Positions 1-7,801 of a stretch of DNA of 40,766 nt are shown piece after piece (position 1 is the stretch's first letter; each line of letters starts with the position of its first letter). Origin of the DNA: CAYYVJ01 sp964475115 (GTDB taxonomy: Bacteria; Bacillota; Clostridia; Lachnospirales; Lachnospiraceae). The notes under the pieces are model-generated. The model searched no databases. It was not told the DNA's origin and worked only from the letters and a program-made list of their open reading frames with translations. Position numbers and translations under genes: made by a program. Where the stretch lies: positions 1 to 40,766 of the forward strand of contig CAYYVJ010000008.1 in NCBI GenBank assembly GCA_964475115.1, written 5' to 3'.

Positions 1-1128
1 ATCTATATTTGGAATTTACAAAATACAAAGTTAGGTTATGAATTTTGTATTTCGCTAAAAGATTTTAGAAAGATGAAAGCGATTCTTAAGAAAACGAAGA
101 CCAGGCTAATGATTCGAAAAAAGTATGGACTTCCTTTTTTTTTACATAAATATCGTAAAAGAAAAGCATATTTTATCAGTATCTTGGGTTTCGCAGTTAT
201 TATTTATATTCTTTCTTTATTTATATGGGATATACATATCGAGGGAAACTATACTTATACCGAAGAATTGATAATAAAGTATTTAGAGGAAGAAGAAATC
301 GAGCATGGAATAAAAAAAAGTATGATTGATTGTGATAAAATTGAAAAGCTTTTGAGAAATGAATTTTTTGATATTACCTGGGTATCAGCCTCTTTGTCTG
401 GTACAAGATTGATTATAAAGATACAAGAAAACTTTGATTATCTTAAAGTTGAGGAAGAAATGCCACCTTATGATCTGGTTGCACAAAAAGATGCCGTTAT
501 TACTTCCATTATTACTCGAACAGGTACTCCCTTGGTTAAAGAGGGGATAGTTGTAGGAAAAGGAGATGTAATGGTATCGGGTACAGTTGAAATTTTAAAT
601 GATTTCGAAGAATTGCTTCGCAATGAATATGTAAATGCAGATGCAGATATATTTGGTAAAACAATTTATGAATATAATAACAGCTTTAAAATGAAGGATA
701 AAAAGAAAATATATACAGGAAATCAAAAAAAAGCATTTTTTTTAACAGTATTTAAAAAAAAGATTTATTTATTTGCAAACAATCACAAATATGAATACTA
801 CGATATCTATGAAGAAGAAAACACGTTAAATCTTGGTAAAAATTTTTATCTTCCATTCTCCTATCATAGGTGTTACTATAATGAATATGAATTAATTGAT
901 TATACTTATACGGAAGAAGAGGCAATAAACCTTGCAAATAGTAATTTTGATTATTATTTAGAAAAATTAATTGAAAAGGGGGTTCAAATTATCGGAAATA
1001 ATGTTAAAATACATATAGTAAATAATACATGTGTTTCTTCAGGCCAAATTCTTACAGTAGAAAAACTTGGGGTACCGGAAGAGATTATTATGATAGAGAG
1101 GAACGAACCTATAGATGAGTTTAATTGA
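1..1128 (+). CDS. yqfD: Sporulation protein YqfD, 5' end cut by window
   Basis: This is a membrane protein of the YqfD/SpoIV family, which in endospore formers is expressed in the mother cell during sporulation; its exact biochemical role is unknown. The frame is open from the first base. The residues before the first in-window ATG (at 73) resemble the conserved YqfD N-terminal region, so the true start lies upstream and the ATG at 73 is internal. The hallmark GLPFFLHKYRKRK stretch is followed by one hydrophobic membrane segment (codons near bases 170-230). A long, lysine- and glutamate-rich extracytoplasmic region follows. The stop overlaps the start of phoH by 14 bases, which suggests translational coupling. 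The yqfD-phoH-ybeY order is typical of Clostridia and Bacilli. Confidence 0.9.
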   Translation: MYIWNLQNTKLGYEFCISLKDFRKMKAILKKTKTRLMIRKKYGLPFFLHKYRKRKAYFISILGFAVIIYILSLFIWDIHIEGNYTYTEELIIKYLEEEEIEHGIKKSMIDCDKIEKLLRNEFFDITWVSASLSGTRLIIKIQENFDYLKVEEEMPPYDLVAQKDAVITSIITRTGTPLVKEGIVVGKGDVMVSGTVEILNDFEELLRNEYVNADADIFGKTIYEYNNSFKMKDKKKIYTGNQKKAFFLTVFKKKIYLFANNHKYEYYDIYEEENTLNLGKNFYLPFSYHRCYYNEYELIDYTYTEEEAINLANSNFDYYLEKLIEKGVQIIGNNVKIHIVNNTCVSSGQILTVEKLGVPEEIIMIERNEPIDEFN

Positions 1129-2140
1129 AACCTTAGTAGATATACCTTTGGAACATGGAGTCAATGTTTTTGGAGAATTTGATTCAAATATTAAAAAGAT
1201 AGAGAAATTTCTTCATGTTACAATAATTGCTAGAAATTCAGAAGTGAAAATAATTGGTGGAGAAGATGCCGTAGCGCGTGCTAAGAAAGTATTAAACCAA
1301 TTAATTGAGCTATCAAAAAGAGGAAATGATATTACGGAACAAAATGTAGATTATGCATTGTCGCTTTCAATGGAATCTAATGCATCTAAACTTAATTCGT
1401 CTGATTTAAGCCAGGATAAACTTATTGAAATGGATGGAGACGTAATCTGTAGAACAATTAGTGGAAAACCAATTAAGCCTAAAACCCTTGGGCAAAAACA
1501 GTATATAGATCAAATTAGAAACAAAATGATTGTATTTGGAATTGGTCCCGCAGGTACAGGAAAAACTTATCTGGCCATGGCTATGGCGATCAATGCTTTT
1601 AAGAATAATGAGGTGGGACGTATTATATTAACACGACCTGCCATAGAAGCTGGAGAAAAATTAGGTTTTTTACCAGGTGATTTACAAAGTAAAGTAGACC
1701 CATATTTGCGACCATTATACGATGCACTTTATCAAATAATGGGAGCTGAAAGTTTTTTACAAAACACGGAAAAAGGATTGATTGAGGTAGCTCCTCTAGC
1801 CTATATGAGAGGTAGAACCCTAGACAATGCTTACATCATATTAGATGAAGCTCAAAACACAACTCCTGCACAAATGAAAATGTTCTTAACTCGAATTGGT
1901 TTTGGATCAAAGGTTATTATTACAGGAGATTTAACTCAAAAAGATTTACCAGTAGGTGCAGTATCGGGGTTAGATGTAGGAGCCAAAGTTTTAAGAAAAA
2001 TAGATGACATTGGATTTTCTTATTTGACTAGTAAGGATGTAGTTAGACATCCATTAGTTCAAAAAATCGTTAAGGCATATGAAGACTATGAGGCACGTCC
2101 GAATAAGAAGCCAAAAGATACCAAGGGTAGAGGTAGGTGA
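1115..2140 (+). CDS. phoH: PhoH-family ATPase
   Basis: This is a cytoplasmic P-loop ATPase of the PhoH/YbeZ family, linked to RNA metabolism and usually encoded beside ybeY. The N-terminal ~80 residues look like a small KH-like nucleic-acid-binding region. Walker A is GPAGTGKT at residues 144-151 and Walker B is ILDEAQ at 242-247. The 341-aa length is normal for the family. The start at 1115 is preceded by GAGAGGAA, and the gene overlaps the end of yqfD. The basic C-terminal tail (many Lys and Arg after residue 325) fits an RNA-associated protein. The specific substrate is not known from sequence. Confidence 0.95.
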   Translation: MSLIETLVDIPLEHGVNVFGEFDSNIKKIEKFLHVTIIARNSEVKIIGGEDAVARAKKVLNQLIELSKRGNDITEQNVDYALSLSMESNASKLNSSDLSQDKLIEMDGDVICRTISGKPIKPKTLGQKQYIDQIRNKMIVFGIGPAGTGKTYLAMAMAINAFKNNEVGRIILTRPAIEAGEKLGFLPGDLQSKVDPYLRPLYDALYQIMGAESFLQNTEKGLIEVAPLAYMRGRTLDNAYIILDEAQNTTPAQMKMFLTRIGFGSKVIITGDLTQKDLPVGAVSGLDVGAKVLRKIDDIGFSYLTSKDVVRHPLVQKIVKAYEDYEARPNKKPKDTKGRGR

Positions 2141-2151
2141 AAAACTGACAA

Positions 2152-2655
2152 ATGACATTATATATTGAATATGAAACGGAGATTTTACTTCCAATTGAGC
2201 ATGAAAGCATTATACGTAAAGTAGTAGAAGCTTCCATCGAATTTGAGAAATGCCCTTATGAAGTAGAATTAAATGTTATTCTTACAGATAACAATGAAAT
2301 AGCTCAAATCAATAAAGAGTTTAGAAATATTGACAGCCCAACGGATGTATTATCATTTCCTATGGCAGACTTCCCTAGCCCATCTGATTATTCATTGGTG
2401 GATGAAAGTGAAGAGGAATATTTTAATTTTGAAACTGGAGAATTGATTTTAGGTGATATTATTATTTCAGTAGAAAAGGTTATAGAACAAGCTGAAAAAT
2501 ATGGACATTCATTAAAAAGAGAATTGGGATTTTTAGTTGCACATAGTATGTTACATTTATTTGGATATGACCATATGGAAGCCGGAGAAATGCAACTTAT
2601 GGAAGAAAAACAAAGTAAGATACTAGATGACTTAGGGATAGGAATCTCTGATTAA
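2152..2655 (+). CDS. ybeY: Endoribonuclease YbeY (rRNA maturation factor)
   Basis: YbeY is a single-domain zinc-dependent endoribonuclease used in 16S rRNA 3'-end maturation and ribosome quality control. The metal-binding signature HSMLHLFGYDH is present at residues 131-141, with H131, H135 and H141 as zinc ligands. The family motif SPTDVLSFP lies at 62-70. The 167-aa length matches clostridial members. The gene starts 11 bases after phoH and shares its transcript. In many relatives dgkA and era follow; here a DUF3048 lipoprotein follows and cdd comes after it. Confidence 0.96.
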   Translation: MTLYIEYETEILLPIEHESIIRKVVEASIEFEKCPYEVELNVILTDNNEIAQINKEFRNIDSPTDVLSFPMADFPSPSDYSLVDESEEEYFNFETGELILGDIIISVEKVIEQAEKYGHSLKRELGFLVAHSMLHLFGYDHMEAGEMQLMEEKQSKILDDLGIGISD

Positions 2656-2691
2656 CTAGACTAATAAAACATAACATAGGAGATTATTGGA

Positions 2692-3768
2692 ATGAAAGCA
2701 TTAAAAAGATTAATGGTAATAGGAGCATCTATTTTAGTTTTAGCTGCTTGTAATAAAGAGCAAGTAATAGAAGAAACAACAAAAACAATTGAAACAACCA
2801 CACCAGTAGAGACGACTACAGAACCTAAAACGACTGTTTCAAGGGAAGGAATGATGTCTAGTTACTTAACTGGAGAATGGATAGATGAAGCGATTGGAAA
2901 GAGAAGACCAGTAGCTGTTATGTTAAACAATATAAAAGTAGCAGTACCACAAAGCGGAATTGAAAAAGCAGGTGTAGTATATGAAGCTCCTGTTGAAGGG
3001 GGAATCACTCGTTTAATGGGAATATTTGAGGATTACGACAGTCTTACTAAAATTGGATCTGTTCGTAGTGCAAGAACATACTATGTATATTTTGCAAAAG
3101 AATTTGATTCTATTTACGTGCATTACGGTGAAGCAAATTATGCAACTCCACTTCTTTCAAGCTCTCATATTCAAAATCTAAGTGGCCTTGAAGGGGTTGG
3201 AAATGTAGTGTATTATAGAACTTCTGATAGAAAAGCACCTCATAATGCTTATACGAGTGCAGAAGGCTTGCAAAAAGGTGTTGAAGCGATGAAGTATAGA
3301 GCGAACTATGAAGATTCCTATACAGGACATTATAAGTTTGCTGCAGATGGAGAAAATATTACTTTAGCAAATGGAGCTCCTGTAGTTAAACTTACACCAG
3401 GATATGCAATAAATTCACCTTGGTTTGAATACAACAGTGAAGATGGGCTGTTTTATCGTTTTCAATATAATACGAAACAGATTGATCAAGAAACTGGAAA
3501 CCAATTGGCATATAAAAATATAATTATGCAATTTTGTGATACGAGAGCGATTGGTGACACAGAATATTTGGATATAACAGTAAGTGGGTCAGGAAAAGGG
3601 AAATATCTAACAAATGGACAGGTAATTGATATTACTTGGAAAAAGGATACGGAGTTTGGTCCTACAAGATATTATGACTCAGAGGGAAAAGAGATTACTT
3701 TAAATCAAGGAAAGACTTGGGTTTGTATTGTACAAAGTAACCGAACAGACAAGATTGTTATAGAATAA
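2692..3768 (+). CDS. DUF3048 domain lipoprotein (YerB-like)
   Basis: The predicted product is a secreted lipoprotein. Residues 1-19 form a lipoprotein signal peptide ending in a lipobox (LVLAAC), with the lipidated cysteine at position 20. A Thr/Glu-rich linker (about 24-50) follows, as is common in wall-spanning lipoproteins. The rest, from about residue 65, matches the two-part DUF3048 fold of B. subtilis YerB (conserved features such as RRPVAVMLNN and GGITRLMGIFE). The function of the family is unknown. AGGAG at 2678-2682 gives a good site 9 bases before the ATG. A perfect 10-bp stem-loop spans its stop codon. Confidence 0.9.
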   Translation: MKALKRLMVIGASILVLAACNKEQVIEETTKTIETTTPVETTTEPKTTVSREGMMSSYLTGEWIDEAIGKRRPVAVMLNNIKVAVPQSGIEKAGVVYEAPVEGGITRLMGIFEDYDSLTKIGSVRSARTYYVYFAKEFDSIYVHYGEANYATPLLSSSHIQNLSGLEGVGNVVYYRTSDRKAPHNAYTSAEGLQKGVEAMKYRANYEDSYTGHYKFAADGENITLANGAPVVKLTPGYAINSPWFEYNSEDGLFYRFQYNTKQIDQETGNQLAYKNIIMQFCDTRAIGDTEYLDITVSGSGKGKYLTNGQVIDITWKKDTEFGPTRYYDSEGKEITLNQGKTWVCIVQSNRTDKIVIE

Positions 3769-3774
3769 CAATCT
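3752..3774 (+). other. Perfect 10-bp stem-loop over the DUF3048 stop codon
   Basis: AGATTGTTAT (3752-3761), the 3-base loop AGA and ATAACAATCT (3765-3774) form a perfect 10-bp hairpin that includes the stop codon at 3766-3768. No T-run follows (AATTCT), so it is not a standard intrinsic terminator. It may stabilise the upstream mRNA end or attenuate reading into cdd. A TATAAT lies just after it at 3780-3785, but the best -35 match (TTGTTA, 3755-3760) sits at 19-base spacing, so a cdd promoter here is only weakly supported. Confidence 0.5.
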
Positions 3775-3831
3775 AATTCTATAATAATGCGTAAAGTAAC
3801 ATCTCGGAGAATAAATAAGGGGGAAACTACT

Positions 3832-4230
3832 ATGACTAACGAAGAACTATTAAAAAAAGCAAAAGAGGGACTGGCAAAAGCCTATACCCCTTACTCAAAT
3901 TTTCAGGTAGGTGCAGCGCTTTTAACAGAGGACGGAAAAGTATTTAGTGGTTGCAATATTGAAAATGCTTCTTATGGAGCTGCTATTTGCGCAGAAAGAA
4001 CCGCAATGGTGAAAGCTATTTCAGAGGGCTATACTAAATTTAGTAAAATTGCAGTTGTATCAGCAGGTGGTGCATATACATATCCTTGTGGAATTTGCAG
4101 ACAATTTATGTCTGAATTTATGCTAGAAGGGAAAGTGGTATTGGAGGATAAAGAAAAGGGTATAAGAGAACATAGTCTTTCTGAACTTCTACCAGAAGCC
4201 TTTACAAGAAAGGATGTATTCAATGAGTAA
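3832..4230 (+). CDS. cdd: Cytidine deaminase
   Basis: This enzyme hydrolytically deaminates cytidine and deoxycytidine to uridine and deoxyuridine for pyrimidine salvage in the cytoplasm. The zinc site is intact: CAE at residues 53-55 and PCGIC at 85-89, with C53, C86 and C89 as ligands and E55 as the proton shuttle. The 132-aa length is that of the tetrameric family. An in-frame ATG at 3787 exists, but the strong AAGGGGG at 3817-3823 places the real start at 3832. The 3' end overlaps the next gene by 8 bases. Confidence 0.96.
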   Translation: MTNEELLKKAKEGLAKAYTPYSNFQVGAALLTEDGKVFSGCNIENASYGAAICAERTAMVKAISEGYTKFSKIAVVSAGGAYTYPCGICRQFMSEFMLEGKVVLEDKEKGIREHSLSELLPEAFTRKDVFNE

Positions 4231-5875
4231 CAATAGAAGAAAAACCAATTTTATTGTACAAGGTACGATTTTAGCGGCGGCTTCTATTATAGTTCGAATA
4301 ATCGGTCTATTGTATCGTATTCCTTTAACGAATATTATAGGAGACGAAGGAATGGGATATTATTCTTATGCTTTTGAACCTTATTCTGTTATGTTGCTCT
4401 TATCCTTCTATGGCTTGCCTACGGCAGTTTCAAAATTGGTTGCCACGCGAAATGGAGAAGGTAAATATAAGAATTCTTATCGTGTGTTTCAATCGGCCAT
4501 GCTATTGGCTATAATTGTTGGAATTATTACGGGATCTTTTACCTTTTTTGGAGCAGAATTTATAGCAGGAACATTGAATAGTCAGCCAATGAGTGCTTTA
4601 GCACTAAAAGTCTTAGGACCTACACTTTTTGTTTTATCTATTATGGGTATACTTAGGGGATATTTCCAAGGCATGGGGACAATGATACCTACTGCTATAT
4701 CTCAAATAATCGAACAGATTGTAAATGCGATTCTTAGCATTGCAGCTGCATTATATCTATTTAATTATGGCTCTATGGTGGATTCGGTACTGTCTACAGA
4801 GTCTTATGCGGAAGCCTATGGTGCTTCTGGTGGTACTTTTGGTACCTTGATGGGAGCAGTAGCAGGACTTCTGTTCTTGATTTTAGTGTTTGTTGCATAT
4901 AAAGGGTTATTGCGCAAGCAAATGCGTAGAGATAGAACAAGAATAAAAGAATCTTATTCTCATATTACAAAGCTATTGTTAATTACAGCAGCTCCAATTA
5001 TTTTAAGTTCAATTATATTCAATATAGGTACCACTTTAGATGGAGCGATTTTTAGTAGCATTCTATCTACGAAAGAAGGATATACCAGTGATTTGATTGC
5101 CTCTTTATGGGGGATTTTTACAAATAAATACAAGGTATTAACTACGTTACCTATCGCTATAGCCACTGCTTTATCGGTAGCGATTGTTCCTAACTTTAGT
5201 GAAACTATGGCTTCTGGAAATAAAGGGAGATTAGTGAGCAAGGTACATTATGCTCTTCGATTTGCAATGCTTGTAGCCATTCCATCTGCGGTAGGCCTTT
5301 CAGTTCTAGCAGAACCTATAATTAAACTATTATTCACGGAATATAGTATGGTAGATGTTAATTTATTGAGATATGGAACACTAGCAGTTGTAGTATATTC
5401 ATTATCTACGATAACAAATGCTATTTTGCAAGGGATTAATCAGATGAAGCTCCCTGTGATTCATGCTGCGATTTCCTTAGTTGCACATTTGATTATACTT
5501 GTGATATTAATTGGTGTATTTAATACGGGAATCTATGGTGTGACAGCTGCTTATATTTTGTTTGCAGTGTTTATATGTATTTTAAATGCGAGAGCGATAA
5601 GGAAGTATTTATCTTACAAACAAGAAATCTTAAGAACCTTTGTATTACCAACCTTATCTTCACTTATCATGGGAATCGGAGTGTATGCAATCTATGCAGC
5701 TCTTTTTAGTTTTACAAAAAGTAACATTCTTTGTACAAGCATATCTGTATTAGCTGGTGGTATCATATATGTGGTTTTATTGCTATTGTTTAAGTGTGTA
5801 CAAGAAGAGGACTTATATAGTGTTCCTAAAGGGGATAAAATTGTTTCTATTGCTAAAAAATTACACTTATTATAA
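4223..5875 (+). CDS. MurJ/SpoVB-type MOP flippase
   Basis: This is a polytopic membrane protein of the MOP exporter superfamily, whose MurJ and SpoVB branches move lipid-linked cell-wall precursors across the membrane. About 14 hydrophobic segments spread over 550 residues support this. The N-terminal region (GTILAAASIIVRIIGLLYRIP) is typical of the SpoVB/MurJ polysaccharide biosynthesis family. AAAGGA at 4208-4213 fits the ATG at 4223; the in-frame ATG at 4214 abuts that site and is rejected. It overlaps cdd by 8 bases. Whether it is the vegetative MurJ or the sporulation-specific SpoVB cannot be decided here, so no symbol is given. Confidence 0.88.
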   Translation: MSNNRRKTNFIVQGTILAAASIIVRIIGLLYRIPLTNIIGDEGMGYYSYAFEPYSVMLLLSFYGLPTAVSKLVATRNGEGKYKNSYRVFQSAMLLAIIVGIITGSFTFFGAEFIAGTLNSQPMSALALKVLGPTLFVLSIMGILRGYFQGMGTMIPTAISQIIEQIVNAILSIAAALYLFNYGSMVDSVLSTESYAEAYGASGGTFGTLMGAVAGLLFLILVFVAYKGLLRKQMRRDRTRIKESYSHITKLLLITAAPIILSSIIFNIGTTLDGAIFSSILSTKEGYTSDLIASLWGIFTNKYKVLTTLPIAIATALSVAIVPNFSETMASGNKGRLVSKVHYALRFAMLVAIPSAVGLSVLAEPIIKLLFTEYSMVDVNLLRYGTLAVVVYSLSTITNAILQGINQMKLPVIHAAISLVAHLIILVILIGVFNTGIYGVTAAYILFAVFICILNARAIRKYLSYKQEILRTFVLPTLSSLIMGIGVYAIYAALFSFTKSNILCTSISVLAGGIIYVVLLLLFKCVQEEDLYSVPKGDKIVSIAKKLHLL

Positions 5876-5889
5876 AGAATATGTATAAT
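5861..5889 (+). promoter_or_regulatory. Possible promoter before the BofC-like gene
   Basis: TTACAC (5861-5866) and a consensus TATAAT (5884-5889) are separated by 17 bases. They lie at the end of the flippase gene, 46 bases ahead of the next ATG. The -10 element is perfect but the -35 match is poor, so the call is tentative. Confidence 0.35.
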
Positions 5890-5935
5890 TGAATATAAAA
5901 AAGCAGATAATATACAAAAAAGGAGTGTGAAACTC

Positions 5936-6547
5936 ATGAAAAAATTGTATGTTGCTTGCTTTTTTATTTTAGGTATTACTTTTATGTTAATATATTATGC
6001 AGGATATCAAGTTACAAAAATAAGCTTGCAAGCAGAAACAAACATAGAAACAACAACGATGCCACAGGCAACAAATGTGGTTGTAGCGGATCGTGTAAAA
6101 GAATCTATCATTAATAGAAAGACTAATTATATTCTTGAAACATATATGTTAAATGATAATACAATAAAAGAAGAAACATTACCTATGCCCATTGAATTCC
6201 TAGGTTATACAAGAAATGATTTGATAAATTACTTAAATAAATATATGGAAAAACTAAAAGAAGTAGAAATAAAAGAAGGTTTAGTTAGTTTTGAACTAGT
6301 TTCTTTTTCAAGTAGTGTTATTGTTTTAAGAAAAACCTTTCATATTAAGGAACCTGAATATTTATTTTATTTAAAGATTGAAAGAGGTAATGTAACTGTT
6401 TACCAAATAGAGGATGATCAGGTATATGCTTATACAGATATTAAGATGGTAGATTTACCAGATGAAATGCAACTTGAAATACTAAACGGCAAATATTTTG
6501 AAAATATAGGAGAGTTGTATGAGTTTTTGGAAACATACAGCAGTTAG
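5936..6547 (+). CDS. Membrane-anchored protein with BofC-like C-terminus
   Basis: The product is a 203-aa protein with one N-terminal hydrophobic segment (about residues 5-23), either an uncleaved anchor or a signal peptide, then a short Thr-rich linker. The C-terminal ~80 residues (IERGNVTVYQ, a DLPDEMQ stretch, and a final GELYEFLETYSS) resemble the C-terminal domain of BofC, a forespore intermembrane regulator of pro-sigma-K processing in Bacillus. That resemblance is from memory of the family, not from an alignment. The ATG at 5936 lies 10 bases after AGGAG (5921-5925); the in-frame GTG at 5927 is too close to that site. The next gene starts 12 bases downstream. Confidence 0.6.
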   Translation: MKKLYVACFFILGITFMLIYYAGYQVTKISLQAETNIETTTMPQATNVVVADRVKESIINRKTNYILETYMLNDNTIKEETLPMPIEFLGYTRNDLINYLNKYMEKLKEVEIKEGLVSFELVSFSSSVIVLRKTFHIKEPEYLFYLKIERGNVTVYQIEDDQVYAYTDIKMVDLPDEMQLEILNGKYFENIGELYEFLETYSS

Positions 6548-6559
6548 AAAGGGTAAGCA

Positions 6560-7783
6560 ATGAATAGAAAAATTGTAGTTGTAGGAGGGGGAGCAGCCGG
6601 TATGATGGCTGCCATTGTTGCCAAACAAGAAGGTACTGATGTAACAATTATAGAACATACAAATAGAATGGGAAGAAAAATCCTGGCTACAGGAAATGGA
6701 AGATGCAATCTTACAAATATGAATCAAAGAGCAGAATTCTATAGAGGTACAGACCCAGAATTTTCTCAGATTTCTTTGGAGAAATTTGGAGTGAAAGAAA
6801 CCTTAGACTTTTTTGATCGTCTTGGCTTATATATAAAAAATAAAAATGATTATATTTATCCTTATTCTGAACAAGCTTCATCTGTCTTAACTGTACTGCA
6901 AACGGAACTTAAGCGATTAGGAGTATCTATTCTTTATGAAATGAAAGTGGATGAAATCATAAAAAGAGAAAAAGACTTTTGTTTAGTTACGCAAAAAAAA
7001 GAAAAAATCTATTGTGATGCAATTATTTTAGCCACAGGTTCAAAAGCAGCTCCAGTTACTGGCTCGGATGGAAGTGGATATGACTTGGCTAAAAGTTTAG
7101 GTCATAAACTTATTGAGCCAGTTCCTGCTTTAGTACAATTGTGTTGCAAAGATGACTGTTTTAAAAGCCTAAAAGGAATCAGAACACAAGGCAAAATAAA
7201 ACTTTTTATTGACAAGCAGATGATTATTGAGGATACTGGAGAACTACAGTTAGCAGATTATGGTGTATCTGGTATTCCTGTTTTTCAAATAAGTAGATTT
7301 GCTTCTGTAGCCTTAAAAGAAAAAAAGGATATCATGATTTCCCTTGATTTTTTACCGGATTTAGATAAATCTATTCTTTTGGAGAAGCTAGAAGATTCTA
7401 ATTATATAAAAGACAAGTTGATAGAGGAAGTTGTAAGTGGCTTTTTAAATCAGAAATTATCTTTAACTTTAATAAAAGAAGCAAAACTTTCTCTACATAG
7501 AAAAATGAATACATTAAACTCAAAGGAAAAGCATACCTTAGTATCAGTTATAAAAGAATTTAAAGTTAAAGTATATGACACAAAATCGTTTGATCAGGCA
7601 CAAGTATGTGCAGGAGGAATCTCCACTTCTAATATTATTCCAGAAACGATGGAATCAAAACTTATTCCAGGCTTATATTTTGCAGGTGAACTATTAGATG
7701 TAGATGGAGCATGTGGAGGTTACAACTTACAGTGGGCTTGGACGAGTGGATATTTAGCTGGTTTTCATGCCGGAAAAATCTAA
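6560..7783 (+). CDS. HI0933/YhiN-family flavoprotein
   Basis: This is a cytoplasmic FAD-binding protein of the HI0933/YhiN family, variously annotated as NAD(P)/FAD-dependent oxidoreductase or aminoacetone oxidase family. The dinucleotide-binding glycine motif GGGAAG is at residues 9-14. The characteristic C-terminal FAD motif (AGELLDVDGACGGYNLQ) is at 375-391. The length of 407 aa is typical. The physiological substrate is not established for most members. It follows the BofC-like gene by 12 bases and precedes a second, unrelated flavoprotein by 18, so they probably share a transcript. Confidence 0.92.
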   Translation: MNRKIVVVGGGAAGMMAAIVAKQEGTDVTIIEHTNRMGRKILATGNGRCNLTNMNQRAEFYRGTDPEFSQISLEKFGVKETLDFFDRLGLYIKNKNDYIYPYSEQASSVLTVLQTELKRLGVSILYEMKVDEIIKREKDFCLVTQKKEKIYCDAIILATGSKAAPVTGSDGSGYDLAKSLGHKLIEPVPALVQLCCKDDCFKSLKGIRTQGKIKLFIDKQMIIEDTGELQLADYGVSGIPVFQISRFASVALKEKKDIMISLDFLPDLDKSILLEKLEDSNYIKDKLIEEVVSGFLNQKLSLTLIKEAKLSLHRKMNTLNSKEKHTLVSVIKEFKVKVYDTKSFDQAQVCAGGISTSNIIPETMESKLIPGLYFAGELLDVDGACGGYNLQWAWTSGYLAGFHAGKI

Positions 7784-7801
7784 AATAAAAAGGACATTAA
7801 G

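Noticed and set aside
73..75. ATG at 73 as the start of yqfD
   Set aside because: The frame is open back to base 1 with family-like residues, so this methionine is internal.
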